64,000 nt of DNA from Tricholoma matsutake (GCA_026075535.2 AP026550.1:7130001-7194000), one strand, 5' to 3'. Shown: positions 22,483-35,010, numbered from the stretch's first letter. Translations and numbers: made by a program. Notes: generated by a model not told the origin, from the sequence alone.

Positions 22483-23260
22483 TTTATTGGGGATCAATAT
22501 AAGGTTTATTTATGACTCAACTTTTCATATTCTTTGAGGAGGCATTTTTTAAACAATTAAGATCAAAAAATTTTAATTAACCACATCCCTCGTGTAGGAC
22601 ACGAGGGAGTGGGTGTCGTCGCCCACCCCTCCTCGCATACGTCTGTCGCCATAGCAAGCTGCACCCATCATCCACCCTATGAGCAGAGGCTCGTAGGTGT
22701 CGGGATGGGTGCCGTGGTCGTCGTAGCCCTGGTCTACCCGCCATCCACCCGACGAGCAGGTGCTCATCGGCGTGGGGTGGGTGTGTTGTCAGTTTTGCGG
22801 GTCTCCTAGTTTGGAGGGGTTGGGGGGAGGGGTCAGTGATGTGGCATGCGAGGGAGGGGGTAGGTGGGTGCTTACCAGGTGGGTATCCTGCTCTGCAGGT
22901 CTCCCGTTACCCCTCTGCCATCTCCTACCCTTTATCGACACCCTCACATCCCGTTTGGACAGGGAGGAGGGGGCTGGCATGGGTGTTGTCAGGTCTGGGT
23001 TGATCCCCGTCGTTCCGTGTTGGCGTCGGCGTTGCCCTGTCGTCATTTGCTGTTGTCACCTCCATTCCACCTGTGATCCACCCCCCGAGCAGTTGCTCAA
23101 GGGGCTGGAGGCGGGTGGTGTGTCATTGGCCCCATTGCTTTGCGTTCTGGGGGTCCTGGTGACACTCACGATCCACCCTACGAGCAGGGCTCACAGGTGT
23201 GGGGTGGGTGTGTGGGGTTGTCTCGCGTCTGGCCGTCGGTCATTACCAGTAGAGTAGAAC

Positions 23261-23362
23261 CTACAAAACAAAAGAAATGAGTTAGTTAGTTTATAAAAAC
23301 AAAAAGCAAATGAAAAAAACTTACGTAGGGCCCAAACGACGCGATCTGCATTGTTTGGGTCC
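23261..23362 (-). repeat. Hairpin plus intron-like module, copy 3
   Basis: Hairpin GGGCCCAAACGACG..ATTGTTTGGGTCC at 23328-23362, then (minus strand) GTAAGTTTTTTTC, AACTAACTAAC and TTTGTAG (23324-23261). Confidence 0.7.
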
Positions 23363-23419
23363 ACGTTCCATCCAGTTGGCTCGTTTGTGGGTGGTGGCGT
23401 CGTTACCAGTATTTATAAC

Positions 23420-23523
23420 CTAGAAAAACTAAAGAAACTGGTTAGTTAGTTTATAAAAACAAAAAGCAAACAAAAAAAAACTTACCTAGGGCCCAAACAA
23501 CATGATCTGCGTCGTTTGGGCCC
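23420..23523 (-). repeat. Hairpin plus intron-like module, copy 4
   Basis: Hairpin GGGCCCAAAC..GTCGTTTGGGCCC at 23489-23523, followed on the minus strand by GTAAGTTTTTTTTTG, AACTAACTAAC and TTTTTCTAG (23485-23420). Confidence 0.7.
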
Positions 23524-23758
23524 ACGTTCCATCCATTCGGCTTGTTTGCGGGTGGTGGTGATGGCGGATTGGGCGTGGGAGCGGTGGCAGTGGGTGTCCA
23601 CGCAGTGGTGGTGGTGGTAGAGAGAGGAGGGAGGGAGGCGGTGTCGACGGTGGTGGTGGTGAGTGATGAGCTGGCACATTTGATGACGCGGCAATATGCT
23701 TTGTCATACACAGCTGCACCACGGTACCTAATGCAAGTAGATGATGCCTTACACAAGG

Positions 23759-23838
23759 TACTGTGGTGTAATGGTTATATTGTGCATCATGATTGATTAC
23801 ATAAGCAACCTATGGGGATCTGGGTTCAATTCCTTTTC
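23759..23838 (+). repeat. tRNA-like module, outward-facing, right end of TIR element 2
   Basis: TGGTGTAATGGTTAT matches an A box and GGGTTCAATTCC a B box. It faces the right TIR. Confidence 0.65.
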
Positions 23839-23867
23839 TTACACACTTTTTCAGCGGAATACAACTG

Positions 23868-24125
23868 GACTCCACTCAGACTCCACTTGGACTCCAACCG
23901 GACTCCACTCAGACTCCACTTGGACTCCAACCGGACTCCAACTGGACTCCAACTGAACTCCAACTGGACTCCACTGGACTCCACACTTGGAGTCCAGTCA
24001 GACTGGACTGGGACTGGACTGGCAACTTTGCAGGCAGTTGGCTGGTGACCAGTCCCAGTGGACTCCAGTCGGACTCTGGTCGGACTCCGGTCAGTCCGGT
24101 CGGACTCCAGTCGGAGTCCACTAGG
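23868..24125. repeat. Subterminal GGACTCCAACC array of TIR element 2
   Basis: Over 15 variants of the 11-mer GGACTCCAACC (both orientations) are packed next to the right TIR. A shorter set is at the left end (22205-22320). Such arrays are usual transposase-binding regions. Confidence 0.8.
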
Positions 24126-24476
24126 AAAGGTGGGGGAGTGTAAAGACCTCGTCAATGCTGCCGATGCCACCTAAGGAAATTTCCTGATGCCGAAGGTTAT
24201 ATAGTGACATGTATGATAAATGCCTCAATTAGCAATCATTCATTTGTTGTATGCAGACCTATGAAATGGGTTGGCACTGGCACTGGCAGAAATTAAAAAT
24301 TTACTGACATTGGCAGCAGCAGACGCATAATACAGACCTTCATGAAATCAGTGATTGGCATCAGAATTGAGCATGGCACCGGCACCGGGATTAGGGATCG
24401 GGCAGAAAACATTTGGTGTTCCAACAATTATTACTACATGTTCATGTATAGAATATGTAAATGAAATAAATGAGCA

Positions 24477-26263
24477 TCATCCATCATCCGTAGTGTCCAT
24501 ATCATCAGAGCCACGCAACCAAGTGTCATCAACATAATCAAAGTCTGCATGAGTATAGATGGGCAGCATGATGTGAGAAGGAGTGGGGTGCTCTATCTGG
24601 GAGGTGCTGGGGGACTCATCACTAAAATTGTCAGAATCAGCACCGGCATCATCAGCATCAGCATTGGATTCACCCCGAGGTCCAGTAGAATCTGTCTCTG
24701 ATGATGAGAGAAAAACATCTGCTGCATCAGATGCGGTGGCAAAAGCTGATAGGGAATTTGAGGGTGGAGATGAAGAGGTAGAATCATCGAGGTAGAAGTC
24801 AGCAGCATCAATAACCCATAGGGACAGATGATGAATCAGAACCATATGCCATGGCTGCCTGAAGGGTGGTATGCTGATCAGCATCATTTGCTACACCATC
24901 TTCACCTTGCCAAACCATGAGTGCCTCAGCATCGGCAGTGGCAGCGGGGACAGGATCGGTAGTGGGAACAGGGATGGAATTGGAATCGGCGTCAGCAGCA
25001 GAGAGATCGGCAGTGGAGAGATCAGCATCAGCAATGGGGACTGAAGCAACGGGAGCAGGGACAGGAACAACGGGAGCAGTCCCAGCATTGGACACATCAG
25101 ATTTAGCATCTGAAAAATATAGGCCAGCATTGTGACCAGTAACCGTGGGTGGTCGACTGTAGGCAGAGACAACTGTTGGGAGACTTGGTGCATCTGACCA
25201 CTCCTTCTTTTGCTGCGCGCCATCAGGTAGAGACCCTGTGTACCCAGAATGCTGTGCCTTTCCCTTGCCCTTGGTTGCCTGATTGATTGTTAAAACCTCA
25301 TTCTCTGCAATATCAATGCCCCAGGTCCACTTGTAGGAGGTTGGGGGAAGGGCCTTCAGGTGCTCAAGTTCGGCCTGTGCATGTGCAGATACCAGTTCCG
25401 ATTGTCTTCTTACGGCCGACCGTCTCCCAGCGTGTCCACAGTTGTTTTTTGATGCCGCTGCCACTGCCATTGTTAACTTACATGGTTCAGACTGAAGCTC
25501 CTTGAGCAGGGCTAGCTCATGAAGCCATTGGAACCCTGCTGATTGCCTGACATTTGCATTCATCGCAGCCATCTATGAAGTCCCACATCCCATGTGCTTC
25601 ATTGAACAAATACCCAATGAGAGCCTGCAGGTCGATGCAAGATCGGCAGTCAGCTCAGCCATCGGCAGCATTGTCTGCTGGCTGGCTATCAGTGAGCGGT
25701 GAGCTGGTGATCATAGGGGCAGGGATATACTGCCGATAGCTATCGAGGCACTTATCCAGGGTGTCACTGGTGAAAATTTGCCCTGGTGCCGGTTCACTAT
25801 TGTGGCTCCACCAATCACATACATATGAATCCACCAGATGGCTAGGACTGTCACTGGCAACACCATCATCCAACGAGGCCAAGAGAGATGGATGGAATCC
25901 AAGGGGTAGGTGGTCCAAATTCACATTGGCGAGACTGTCGGCCAAGGACTGAAGAAGGATCGGCATCCATCATAAGGCCAATGGAGGTGCCGATGCCGAT
26001 CCAAGACATGACATACATCTGTCATACTTGTCAGTGATGTATACTTACTTCCTTTAGGAAAGATCTCAACATACAAGCTCAGCATAGAGAATTTTTTGCA
26101 TCCAACGTTGTTTTACAAAGTTTGCCTGGTCTAACTCCAACAAAACTTGACAGAATCGGGACTCCGTGTACCAAATGATCTCTTGTGTCCACATTTGGAG
26201 TTGCCCTTTCGGGCCCGATTGAAAAGAAAAAGGGTTGAAGATTGAGAGACTTTTGTTTGACAT
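24477..26263 (-). pseudogene. KDZ-element gene 2: hypothetical acidic/low-complexity protein
   Basis: Start ATG at 26263 (MSNKSLSIFNPFSFQSG). Exon 1 ends at 26075 before donor GTATGT; exon 2 probably starts at 25948 after TTCTTCAG, both in phase 0, giving SLADSLANVNLDHLPLGF. Later pieces include ALIGYLFNEAHGMWDFIDGC and FQWLHELALLKELQSEPCK, PPTSYKWTWGIDIAENEVL and an Ala/Asp/Ser tail (ADADLSTADLSAADADS; SSSETDSTGPRGESNADADD) ending at 24477. Frame changes near 25560 and 24830 imply introns or decay. No known domain is recognised. It is on the same strand as, and downstream of, the transposase gene, so it may be a partner protein of the element. Its repeats derive from the element's hexamer. 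Confidence 0.5.
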
Positions 26264-26327
26264 GGTCGTGGTTGGTGATCAAGATAATCGTGTTTACATC
26301 ATGTTTACATAATACATGTGGCCCTTT

Positions 26328-29300
26328 TCAGTCAGAGAGAGGGGAGATATAATTGGCATTTGTTGATCTAAATGCATTGTCAGCCCTCAATGCTAATTCA
26401 TACCATGAAGCGTGCTGGCGATTAGCATAGGCTAGCGGACCAGGAAGGGTATTCTCAGACTGTGAGGCTGACTGCCACCATTGGTTGTGATAGATGAAAT
26501 ACCGCACAGTCCACTGCATTTCATATGTGACCAGTAGAAATTCCTCCCTCCATCGATTTCTCTGAGCCCATGAACGAAGCCAATGTACTCACCTAACTAT
26601 GAAAATTGTTAGTACAATGAATATGGATGGCTACAAAATATATTTACGTTCCCAGAATTGGCCGGCATCGGCAATGGCATCGGGAATGGGAACAGCATCG
26701 GCATCAGCCATGAGACCAGTACAAATGTGGGAATTATGCCAAATCCAGGACAGACAAACCAGGTACATTCGGATTCAAAATAGCTGTGCTGGCATTGAGG
26801 TCATCCTTGGATAACTGCTGAAACATACTCAATGTGTCATCATCACAATCCAGTGCCAGCATTCGGCTATGGCAATGGTTATACATTTGGGCATGCAAGC
26901 TAATTTTGTTAACCAACTTGTGGACAACAGCTTGTGACTGGGTGCAAACTCCCTTTCTTGGTGCCGCTCGAATGATGTGCAAATATTGAAATGATTTGTC
27001 GGCAATGAGCTCCCGCAGCTGGTGCAGCAGTCGGTTTGCCTGGATCTTGCAGAGGTTAATCTCTACATCCACAAGATTGCCATTAGAGGGGAGGTATACT
27101 TGTTGCTCCTCAACTGGAATAGCATGTGTGTGGGCTGGGAGATCTGACAGGCCCAATACCACAGCACTGTCATCATCTAGGTCACTGGGGGTATCAAATT
27201 CCCCATCATTATCATGGGTGATCCATGAGGGAGCAATGTCATGATCAGCAATGTTGGCAGCATTTTGTAACTGTGTTAAGATTACCATGTGAGATGTGAG
27301 AGCTTCTCTCTCCCATTCAACAGCTTGCGTGTCAGAAATGTGAGGTGATTTACCAAGTCAATGGGCTTTGTCTCATAATTCAATCCTGGTGACAATCAAT
27401 GATGGGTTGTGATTGGTGGTAGGCAGTACAACTCACTGCATTTGTTCAAAAAGAATACCAAAATCAATCCACTCCTCGACCGTGGATTGAACCAGTGCCG
27501 ATGCCGAAGTTAAGGCCAATCCCATCCCGGCTGCCAATCCTGTCCCGGCTGCCAATCCCGTCCCGGCTGCCAATCCCGTCCCGGCTGCCAATCCCGTCCC
27601 GGCTGCCAATCCCGTCCCCGCTGCCAATCCCGTCCCCGCTGCCAATCCCATCCCGGCTGCCAATCTCGTCCCGGCTGCCAATCCCGTCCCCGCTGCCTCT
27701 GCCATCTCTGATATGTGAGTGGCATACATATCCATTACCCTAATATCTGTGAGCCTCCGGGATTCTGCTGCCCTCACTTCATCCTCCCATTGTTTGATTG
27801 CCAGTTGGCCAAATGCTGCTGTTAGTTCACCATGGTATTGGCCAAGTTGTGTAGAGTTCTCAAGGGCTTCCCAAGATCTTGAGCAGAGTGTGACTGTTAT
27901 GCCAAGCATTTTCTTGTGATTTGAATCTGTAGCATGATCATCAAGCATTTCTGCCCGATGTGGCAAGGTCGCTGTTCTGACCATCAGAGAAATGGAATTC
28001 AGTGATGCCCACAGAGACTCAAGTATTTCTCCTGCTACAATGCCAGACCCTGGAATGAAAGACGGAGCATAGTGAAAAAAGCATTCATCCTTGTGGCCAT
28101 GAACATGCAAAAGCCCAATGGCCTGGTCAATGGTCAAGCCGGCTGGAAGATGGGCACCAATACATTCCCAAAGGTGGATAATGTACTGGCAGACAATGTT
28201 GTAAATGAGCATGACTCCCTGTTGAGGGTCAACTCTGGTGGTCTTCAGCGCTTGAAGGAAAGCAAAGTCAACATTCTTTTGCTGTTCTCCACGAAACAGG
28301 TCTACCAATGCATTGGGCACATAACATCCATGCCGTGCACACGCAATGGCTGCTACTCCAGTCCTGTCACATGCCTTCAATGCCAGAAAAGCATTCACAA
28401 CAGCTAGGAATTTATTTTTGCAAGGAGCCTTCTGGAAACCCAAATACAAATCAGACCAGCTTTGGGGGCGGCATTGGGAATGGCATTGGCCACCACCAAG
28501 GGAAGGTACCTACCATTAATCATTCTATGGTGGCTTGGAGAAACAGCTCATATTCAGCCTGATTTGGGGCCATCCCACCTCCATCCCATAGCCATATATC
28601 AGTATCGGAGTTTTTCTGCTGAACATGATCAGCTTTGAAATTCCCATCGGCCACGAATATGCATTTAAAAACAAATCTGAAATCCATAGTATCATTTTAG
28701 ATGCCACTGCACCAAGGTATTTTGACACCCACTGGTTCGCATCGTCCTTCCAATTTTCTGGTATATTAATGCCTACTTGAGGACAGGCTGGACAGAAATT
28801 GGCAAGTGAGGATTCAAAGGATCTCTTTGATTGTGTCCATACCCTGCCCACTTCAATCTTTTCATCCAACACCATAAGCGGGACATGTGCCGAAGCTCAT
28901 GGTAGAGATTGACCACTTCAGCAGGCCTCATCGGCAATGTTACATGCCGAATCAGCTGGTAAAACTGATAGGCCGATGCCTTTAATTCCAGATTACAGAG
29001 CCAAAAATGGTCTAGGACCTGCACGATGAACAGAGTCCATATGTTGGTGAAGCTTGTGGGTAGTAAGTTACTGGTTACCAGGTCCAAGGGAATTTGGTGT
29101 TCCCCCTGACACTGGCAGGTAACCATCGCTAAGTGATGTATTCCATTTGTATGGACCACACGAATATAACTGTTGTTCAGGGCATTGGCAGTTGGGACGG
29201 CATTGGCAGCAGGTACAGCATCAGCAGCAGGTACGGCATTGGCAGCAGGTACGGCATTGGCAGCAGGTATGGCATTGGCAGCTGGGATGGCATTGGCAGT

Positions 29301-30280
29301 TTGATTAGGATTAGGCAAATATGGTTGAAACCCATGGAGGTCATCATCAGCATGCTCAACTTCAGATTCATCATTGCCATCAAAGAAGTCTTGGAAACCG
29401 TTCTCAACATCAATATTCCCCTTCCCTTGACGCCAAAGGGCATCAAGGTGATTAAAAAATGCTGAGTCAGCCCCAGTTTCATCTTTGGCCCAGTCGTCGG
29501 CCTGAGACTCATTATAGGTGTTCAAGGTTGAGTCAGGTGAAGAGGGCCAGTGCCAGTGCCGGTGCCGGTGCCATTGCTGATCGTTTGCCTGCCAATTGGC
29601 TGACTCTTGCTCTGCTTTATCCTTCATGTCTTCAAATGTCTCCAGATATTTCAATTGGAAGTTCAGAGTGTTGCAAATCGGCTGATCCATCTGGTGCTGG
29701 ACTAAAATGTATGTACTGACCTCCCATAGCTCAGCCCGGCAGAAGTGCATGCCGGTCCAGCATTCAATGTGATGGAAGGGATTTTGCCTGTGGGTTACAC
29801 GCATGCATGTGTGGCAAAGCGTGCTTCCCAGTGAACAATCAACACATTGCCAAATTGCCCATGTATTGAATGGACAGTGGTTGCAAACTTGTTTGTCAAC
29901 CGACCATGCCTGCCAAGCGAGGGATGCTTGCAGCAATTCATCTACTCATCCCACAAACTCCAGTACATAGTCTTGCTGTCTCTATTATTTGTATATGAGC
30001 CTTGCTCCATAAGCAATCAGTGTCAGAAACTAACCATGCTGATGTGTGGCCAAGTCGGCTCGGTGGCCACCTGAGGTTCTTGCATGTCCCATTCTGGAGC
30101 AACATTGGGATTATCCTGTATAACAGAATTTGATTGACCTGGTTCTTCCACTGCAGTCAGGGGGACCTTGATGTGCTTTGTTTTTGGTCCATGTTTCGTG
30201 TTGACTGTCCTCATGCAGGGGGGCATTCTTCTTTGATCTTCTCTTTCGCTTGTAAGGAACTCTTGTTAGGCTCATGATGA
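26328..30280 (-). CDS. KDZ transposase with CxC2 cysteine cluster, multi-exon
   Basis: Reading leftwards: a basic start (MSLTRVPYKRKRRSKK near 30270, or MPPCMRTVNTKHGPK at 30226 if a one-base shift is real); an exon near 29936-28800 with the CxC2-type cluster CNHCPFNTWAIWQCVDC..CHTC and HIECWTG; CPACPQVGINIPENWKDD; then the transposase core at 28449-27433 with ACARHGCYVPNALVDLFRGE, IVCQYIIHLWE and LLHVHGHKDECFFHYAPSF, plus VAGEILESLWASLN and LDDHATDSNHKK; a C-terminal exon 27288-26734 (ALDCDDDTLSMFQQLSKDDL); and a last exon ending at 26328 (LAYANRQHASWYELALRADN). KDZ enzymes catalyse DNA transposition through an RNase H-like fold. In-frame repeats (GTGLAA; NAVPAA) interrupt it. Frame breaks near 28650 and one TGA near 29955 suggest this copy is dead. 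Confidence 0.88.
27525..27710 (-). repeat. 18-bp in-frame repeat in the KDZ transposase
   Basis: About ten copies of GGCTGCCAATCCCGTCCC encode GTGLAA repeats near the end of the catalytic exon. The unit includes the TGCCAAT word found all over the element. Confidence 0.9.
29185..29300 (-). repeat. 18-bp in-frame repeat in the CxC2 exon
   Basis: About six copies of GGCATTGGCAGCAGGTAC encode NAVPAA-type repeats between the cysteine cluster and the conserved transposase part. Confidence 0.9.
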
Positions 30281-30412
30281 TTTGGGGTGAGTCACAACAA
30301 CACCCAATTATTGATGGGGGTATTGTACTATTGACCTCGTGTGATCCTCGTGTCGATGATATGTTTTATGTCAATGACAAGAATGATTCTTTCCTTCACA
30401 TCAGTCTTCCCC

Positions 30413-33008
30413 AATGCCGCCTGAGCCATCAGAGAACCTGTGGTTGAGACAGTACCAGAAGGGAAGCAGATATATGGTTGAAGAGCAGAAGATCATTGAG
30501 CCTTAGAAAGTTGCATTCCGATCGCAGGAATTGAAAGCTGGCCGATTGCAAATACTCAAGTGCGACATCCTCCCAGCAATATTCAACTACTGGGCATCAA
30601 TTGACAGGGCCCCTGTGGATGAGGAGGAGAGTTGCATTCATGCCAAGGTAAACTCACAAGCATGTGAAGGTTGTATTATTTATCACATCACCAGGAACTA
30701 ACAACCTGGCTTTCCAACAACTGGCAAATGACCAAAGGCCTCTCACGGAAATCGAACCACTTCAAAGTAAAATGGTTGGAAGTCATTTGGAGCTTGTACT
30801 GGGACCGAGTTTTCCAACAGATCGCAAACCTGTTAGGTGTTGAGGACGTCACCACAAGTACACCAGGATGGTTCCAAGCGCAACTGCCAGCTATCAAGCA
30901 TGTTTTTGACACCATGAATGCAGAGGAGAAAGCCATCCTTGAAGTCGAACAGGAGAAAATGATGCAGGAAGGATATCCTGAGCAGACAAAGTGAGTGTAA
31001 GTTGAAGCCGATGCCGTTGCCATTGCCATTGCTGGACATAACGAACATTTCACAGTCTAGCAGACAAATACCTCCTTAAACATGTGGTGGAGAATGCATG
31101 ACAACAGTGGCTGGAAATGGGGGTGTTCTCTGTGACGTTTACAGCCTATACTGCACCTAATGGTTTGATTGTTGTTGATGCGTGAGTCCCCAAATCATTT
31201 ACTGCCAATGCGATGCCGATGCCGATGCCGACTCCAGTCACAAAAATGTTGCCTCTCTGATAGCCACCCCTGCATGATTGTTTCTGGACACGTATCATGA
31301 TCAAGTAACTGAACTGAAGTGAAACTTTATGAGTTATATCAAGTTTTTACGCCCATCACACCTTGCTTCAAGGTCGGCAATGCAACATAACGCAACACTA
31401 ACCCGATTAACAATGACTAATGATGGCTTCCCAATCCTTCCCACATCATGGAAAGGATCACAATTCAAGAAAAAAGAGCTGGAAGAATGGTTTATGTTGT
31501 ATGTTGGCCAGCATTACAGTATGTTGACTTCCTATTCCACAAACCGTTACTCATCTCCTGCAGAACTAGCAAACAATGGTCGTAGTCGCCATATCCAATT
31601 CAAAGCAATTGCAGATCAGACATCATCATTTGTCAGTCCGGAATATCTCCCAGCTAGGTTCAAAATCAGAGACCCACAGAACATGCACAAGAGTATCATA
31701 GAAGACTTCTCTGACCATGTTCTGCAGCGACAAATAGTGCAGGGCCCTGAAAGAGTGTTCTGGTTCAAAGTGATCAAAGCCATGGATGGGAGTGTGGCTC
31801 CTGCACACTATCCGAATGATTTGAATAACCCTTCACCCTCCTGACACATTTCCAAATGCAGGGGCTGAAGAAATGATGATCCCAATCCTCAGAGCGGCAC
31901 TGAGCTCTGGGCTGTTGCCAATGCTGATGCCAATGCTGAACCACTGTCTGCAAACTGCAGGGGCCAAAGAAATGACAATGCTGATGCCGATCCTCAACCC
32001 AGCACTGAACTGGAGGCCATTGCCATTGCTGAACCGCCTGCTGCATCAAGAGGCAGAAAAGTTGTCAAAGGCAAACCCAAGCGCAAGGAAGCTCGCCAAA
32101 TATCAACTGCAGGACAGACCCCAAATTCTGATACAACTGAATCACAATATGTCCAAGTGGATCAAATGACAATGGACAGCCTCTGCATGGTTGGTGTCAC
32201 TCAACCACAGCCAATTAATGGTCCTAGTGACGGTGAACCAGAATATCTTGTTCCTTGACACATTTACATGAGATACATCACACCTGGATCAGCTGGAAAT
32301 GCCATTGTAAATGATCCCCCATGCCCAATTGATCCATTTCTGTTGGATATACCTCAAGAGAGCTCACAACGCCCTAAGCCTCAACCACTTTTAGGGGGAA
32401 ATTGGATGGAGCGTCCTATTGCAAGGGCAAGGGCTTTAGCAGCATTAGTGGGATCTGGAATGGCAACAGTGGCATGGGCAACGGCAACACCAATATCGGC
32501 AATGGCAACATCAATATTGGGAACAGCAACACCAATATTGGCAACGGCACCACTAGGATCAGCAACAGCAACACCAATATCAGCAATGGCAACAGTACAA
32601 TTGGCAATGGCAGCACCAATATCAGCAATGGCAACTATAAGATCAGGAACAGCAACACCAATATCAGCAACGGCACCACTAGGATTGGCAATGGCAACAC
32701 CAATATTGGCAATGGCAACAGTACAATCGGCAACGGCAGCACCAATATCAGCAATGGCACCACTAGGATCGGCAACAGCAACACCAATATCGGCAATGGC
32801 ACCAGTAGGATCGGCAATGGAAACACCAACATCAGCAATGGCAAAAGTATGATCGGCAATGGCAACATCAGGATTGGCAGCAAATCCATCCTCCGCACGA
32901 GCATGACCTATCCGAAGGACAGCCGATGACCTTGCACAGCAGGAAGCCATTTCAACCCAGGCTGTTGGGAGGAGACAGAGAATTAAAAAAGTGAAATTTG
33001 CCACGTAG
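30413..33008 (+). pseudogene. KDZ-element gene 3: hypothetical protein with long Ala/Met/Thr tail
   Basis: It starts at 30413 (MPPEPSENLWLRQYQKGSRY). Exons are separated by introns with clear GT..AG ends, for example GTGAGT near 30991 to TTTCACAG near 31056. Conserved-looking segments are GWFQAQLPAIKHVFDTMNAE, WLEMGVFSVTFTAYTAPNG, MSYIKFLRPS, GFPILPTSWKG, KKKELEEWFMLYVGQHY and FKIRDPQNMHKSIIEDFSDH. A tail of ISAMATVQ-like repeats runs to a basic end (RRQRIKKVKFAT, stop 33006). I recall similar proteins as unnamed partners in mushroom repeats but can assign no function. In-frame TGA codons near 30505, 31100, 32258 and 32915 sit where CGA fits. The introns contain GATGCCGATGCC words. Confidence 0.55.
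32465..32880 (+). repeat. Hexamer-based coding repeat in gene 3
   Basis: AACACCAATATCGGCAATGG and close variants repeat about 20 times in frame, giving ATPISAMA-like peptides. The core GGCAATGGCA is the element's own word. Confidence 0.88.
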
Positions 33009-33542
33009 ACTTACAAATAAAACACTATGTAATGTGAAAAAAAAGATAGTCCAACTTTTATGTACATGCCAAATCACATCTATTCTTTTCTGCCTTGCTT
33101 TGTCTCCCCTCTGTCCTCAGATTTTCCTGCTCTCTTCCTTGGGTTCGGCTGAGGGGTGGTACTTCTGGAATGTAGTCCAGATGGACCAGGGGTCAGCCCA
33201 CGTGGGGATCGGCGCAGCTGTGCAGGGGGAGGGGAGGGCTGGGGTGAGGTGATTACATCGACTGCCGATGCTGGGGCGGCAGGCTTGGGCTCGGCAAGTG
33301 ACATTGGGGGGAAGAGGAGAGGGAGTGGTGGGGCCATTGATGTTGTGGGCTGTACCATTTCTTGAGAATCCTGTGGTGTGGCCAGAATAATTTGGATGGG
33401 GGGGCGCCAGCCAAGGATGCTTCCCCTGCCACCTCTTCCAGCACAGCCAGTCCCTCCTCACCATGCTCAGGCTCATTGTTACCCTCGACAAATCCCCCCT
33501 CCTCAACCAGTTCTGCCATCTGTTCGTCTTTGTCGCCAGCAG

Positions 33543-33622
33543 CGGCAATGGGAGCAGCAATGGGAGTGGGAGCAGGAGTTGGGGCAGCAGCAGGAGTAGG
33601 AGTGGGGGTGGCAGCAGGAGTG

Positions 33623-33657
<35 letters not shown>

Positions 33658-33725
33658 GGGGGCAGGAGCAGGAGCAGGAGCAGGAGCAGGACTGGGACCA
33701 GGAGCAGGAACAGGAGCGGGAGCGG
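33543..33725 (-). repeat. Pro-Ala coding repeat in gene 4
   Basis: GGAGCAGGAGCAGGAGCA hexamer array; on the minus strand it encodes PAPAPA. Confidence 0.92.
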
Positions 33726-34804
33726 CACTGCCTTCCTTGGCATCTGTCATTTCTTCCCAATCTGCCTCTGCTCTCCTGCTTGGAGTCCTCTCGAGGTGAA
33801 CCACCTGCCCAGACATGTAACCATTGTACAATGTAATGGGCTGTGTGCCCTCCTGCAACCCAAAGTATCCTTCAATGTTGTTCAACCTGTTTTGAAGCAA
33901 GTTGACTGTCTCCCAGAGTTCTTGTATGTGGAGTCGGGACTCTACGAATGACTCTTCATTCCACCGTGCATGCTTGTACATGTCTTCCTCCAGTTGGTAT
34001 AGATGTCCAGTGAAGCTGGTGTAGTCACCGGCAGAGGGGTAGGGAGTCAGGGCAGGGAGGGCAGTCAGCTTGGGCTCAGGATCAGCCATGTTGATATCCT
34101 CTTCCACAGCTATGGGTATACATGTTAGTGGTTTTATGTGTCATGATATGGAAGAACTAACCCTTGGATTCTCCTTTTTGGCTTGCAGTGAACTGCCTAG
34201 ACGATTCCTCTCCACTGTCTTCACTGGAAAATCGCACCTTCTTTGCTTTTCTTCTTGCCAATCCTTTTGCTTTCTTGGTTCTCGGCACTCGGCACTCAAT
34301 CCACGTCCTCTGGATCACACTGAACTTTCCCTTTCCCACAGAAGTAGCAGGCCATTTTCCCATTCACCTGCTCCCAACACTCACGCCTAAGCCTGACACA
34401 TTGTGCACACAGCATTGTTTGCAAACTCCCTTGCTGGGGTGCTCCTCGTGCCGCCCTTGCTGCATTGTGCTGCTTCCACTCCATCCTGGGATTGGCACCG
34501 GCATCGCTCTCCATCTCCTCATCAAAATCCTCCTCTGATCCCCTGCTACTCTGCACCTCTTGCAGCCTGGGTCTCACTGTGATTGCTGGCAGCATTGGTC
34601 CCTGGGCTGGGGCTGGAAGTCTGGATCCTGATGCTTCTGGTTGGGCCCGCATCTTGGCTGGTGCCAGTGCCGCTTCTATCCTTGTTGGTGTCGGCATTGC
34701 TGCTGCCATTGCCACTGCCACTCCTTGTGCCTTTGCTGCTGCTGCTCTTCCTTTCTCTGCCGCTGCCATCCCTGTCTTTGCTGCTGCTGTCCCCACTTTC
34801 TTGG

Positions 34805-35010
34805 CCGGTGCCATTCCTGCTGCCGTTCCCATTCCTGCTGCCATTCCCATTCCTGCTGCCATTCCCATTCCTGCTGCCGTTCCCATTCCCGCTGCCATTC
34901 CCTTTCCCACTGCCGTTCCCATTCCTGCTGCCATTCCCATTCCTGCTGCCATTCCCATTCCCACTGCCATTCCCATTCCCACTGCCGTTCCCATTCCAAC
35001 TGCTGTCGCC
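34805..35010 (-). repeat. GMAAGM coding repeat in gene 4
   Basis: Repeats of CCATTCCCATTCCTGCTG, 12-18 bp period, encode alternating GMGMAAGM. Confidence 0.9.

Larger units (their letters stand above)
22178..24158. mobile_element. Non-autonomous hAT-like TIR element, copy 2, with 8-bp TSD
   Basis: GTCAATGC at 22178-22185 and 24151-24158 flanks an element starting CAGTACTTTACAGTCCCCCA and ending, reversed, GAGGTCTTTACACTCCCCCA. An 8-bp duplication and a CAG start suit the hAT superfamily. At 1965 bp it is almost the same length as copy 1. No transposase is encoded. It holds two outward-facing tRNA-like modules, two hairpin-plus-intron modules on the minus strand, and a long GGACTCCAACC array at the right end. 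It is nested in the KDZ element. Confidence 0.88.

Noticed and set aside
33117..33743. Leu/Pro-rich and Gly/Ser-rich frames opposite the repeats of genes 3 and 4
   Set aside because: Shadows of hexamer arrays in other frames; the supported frames have conserved flanking exons.
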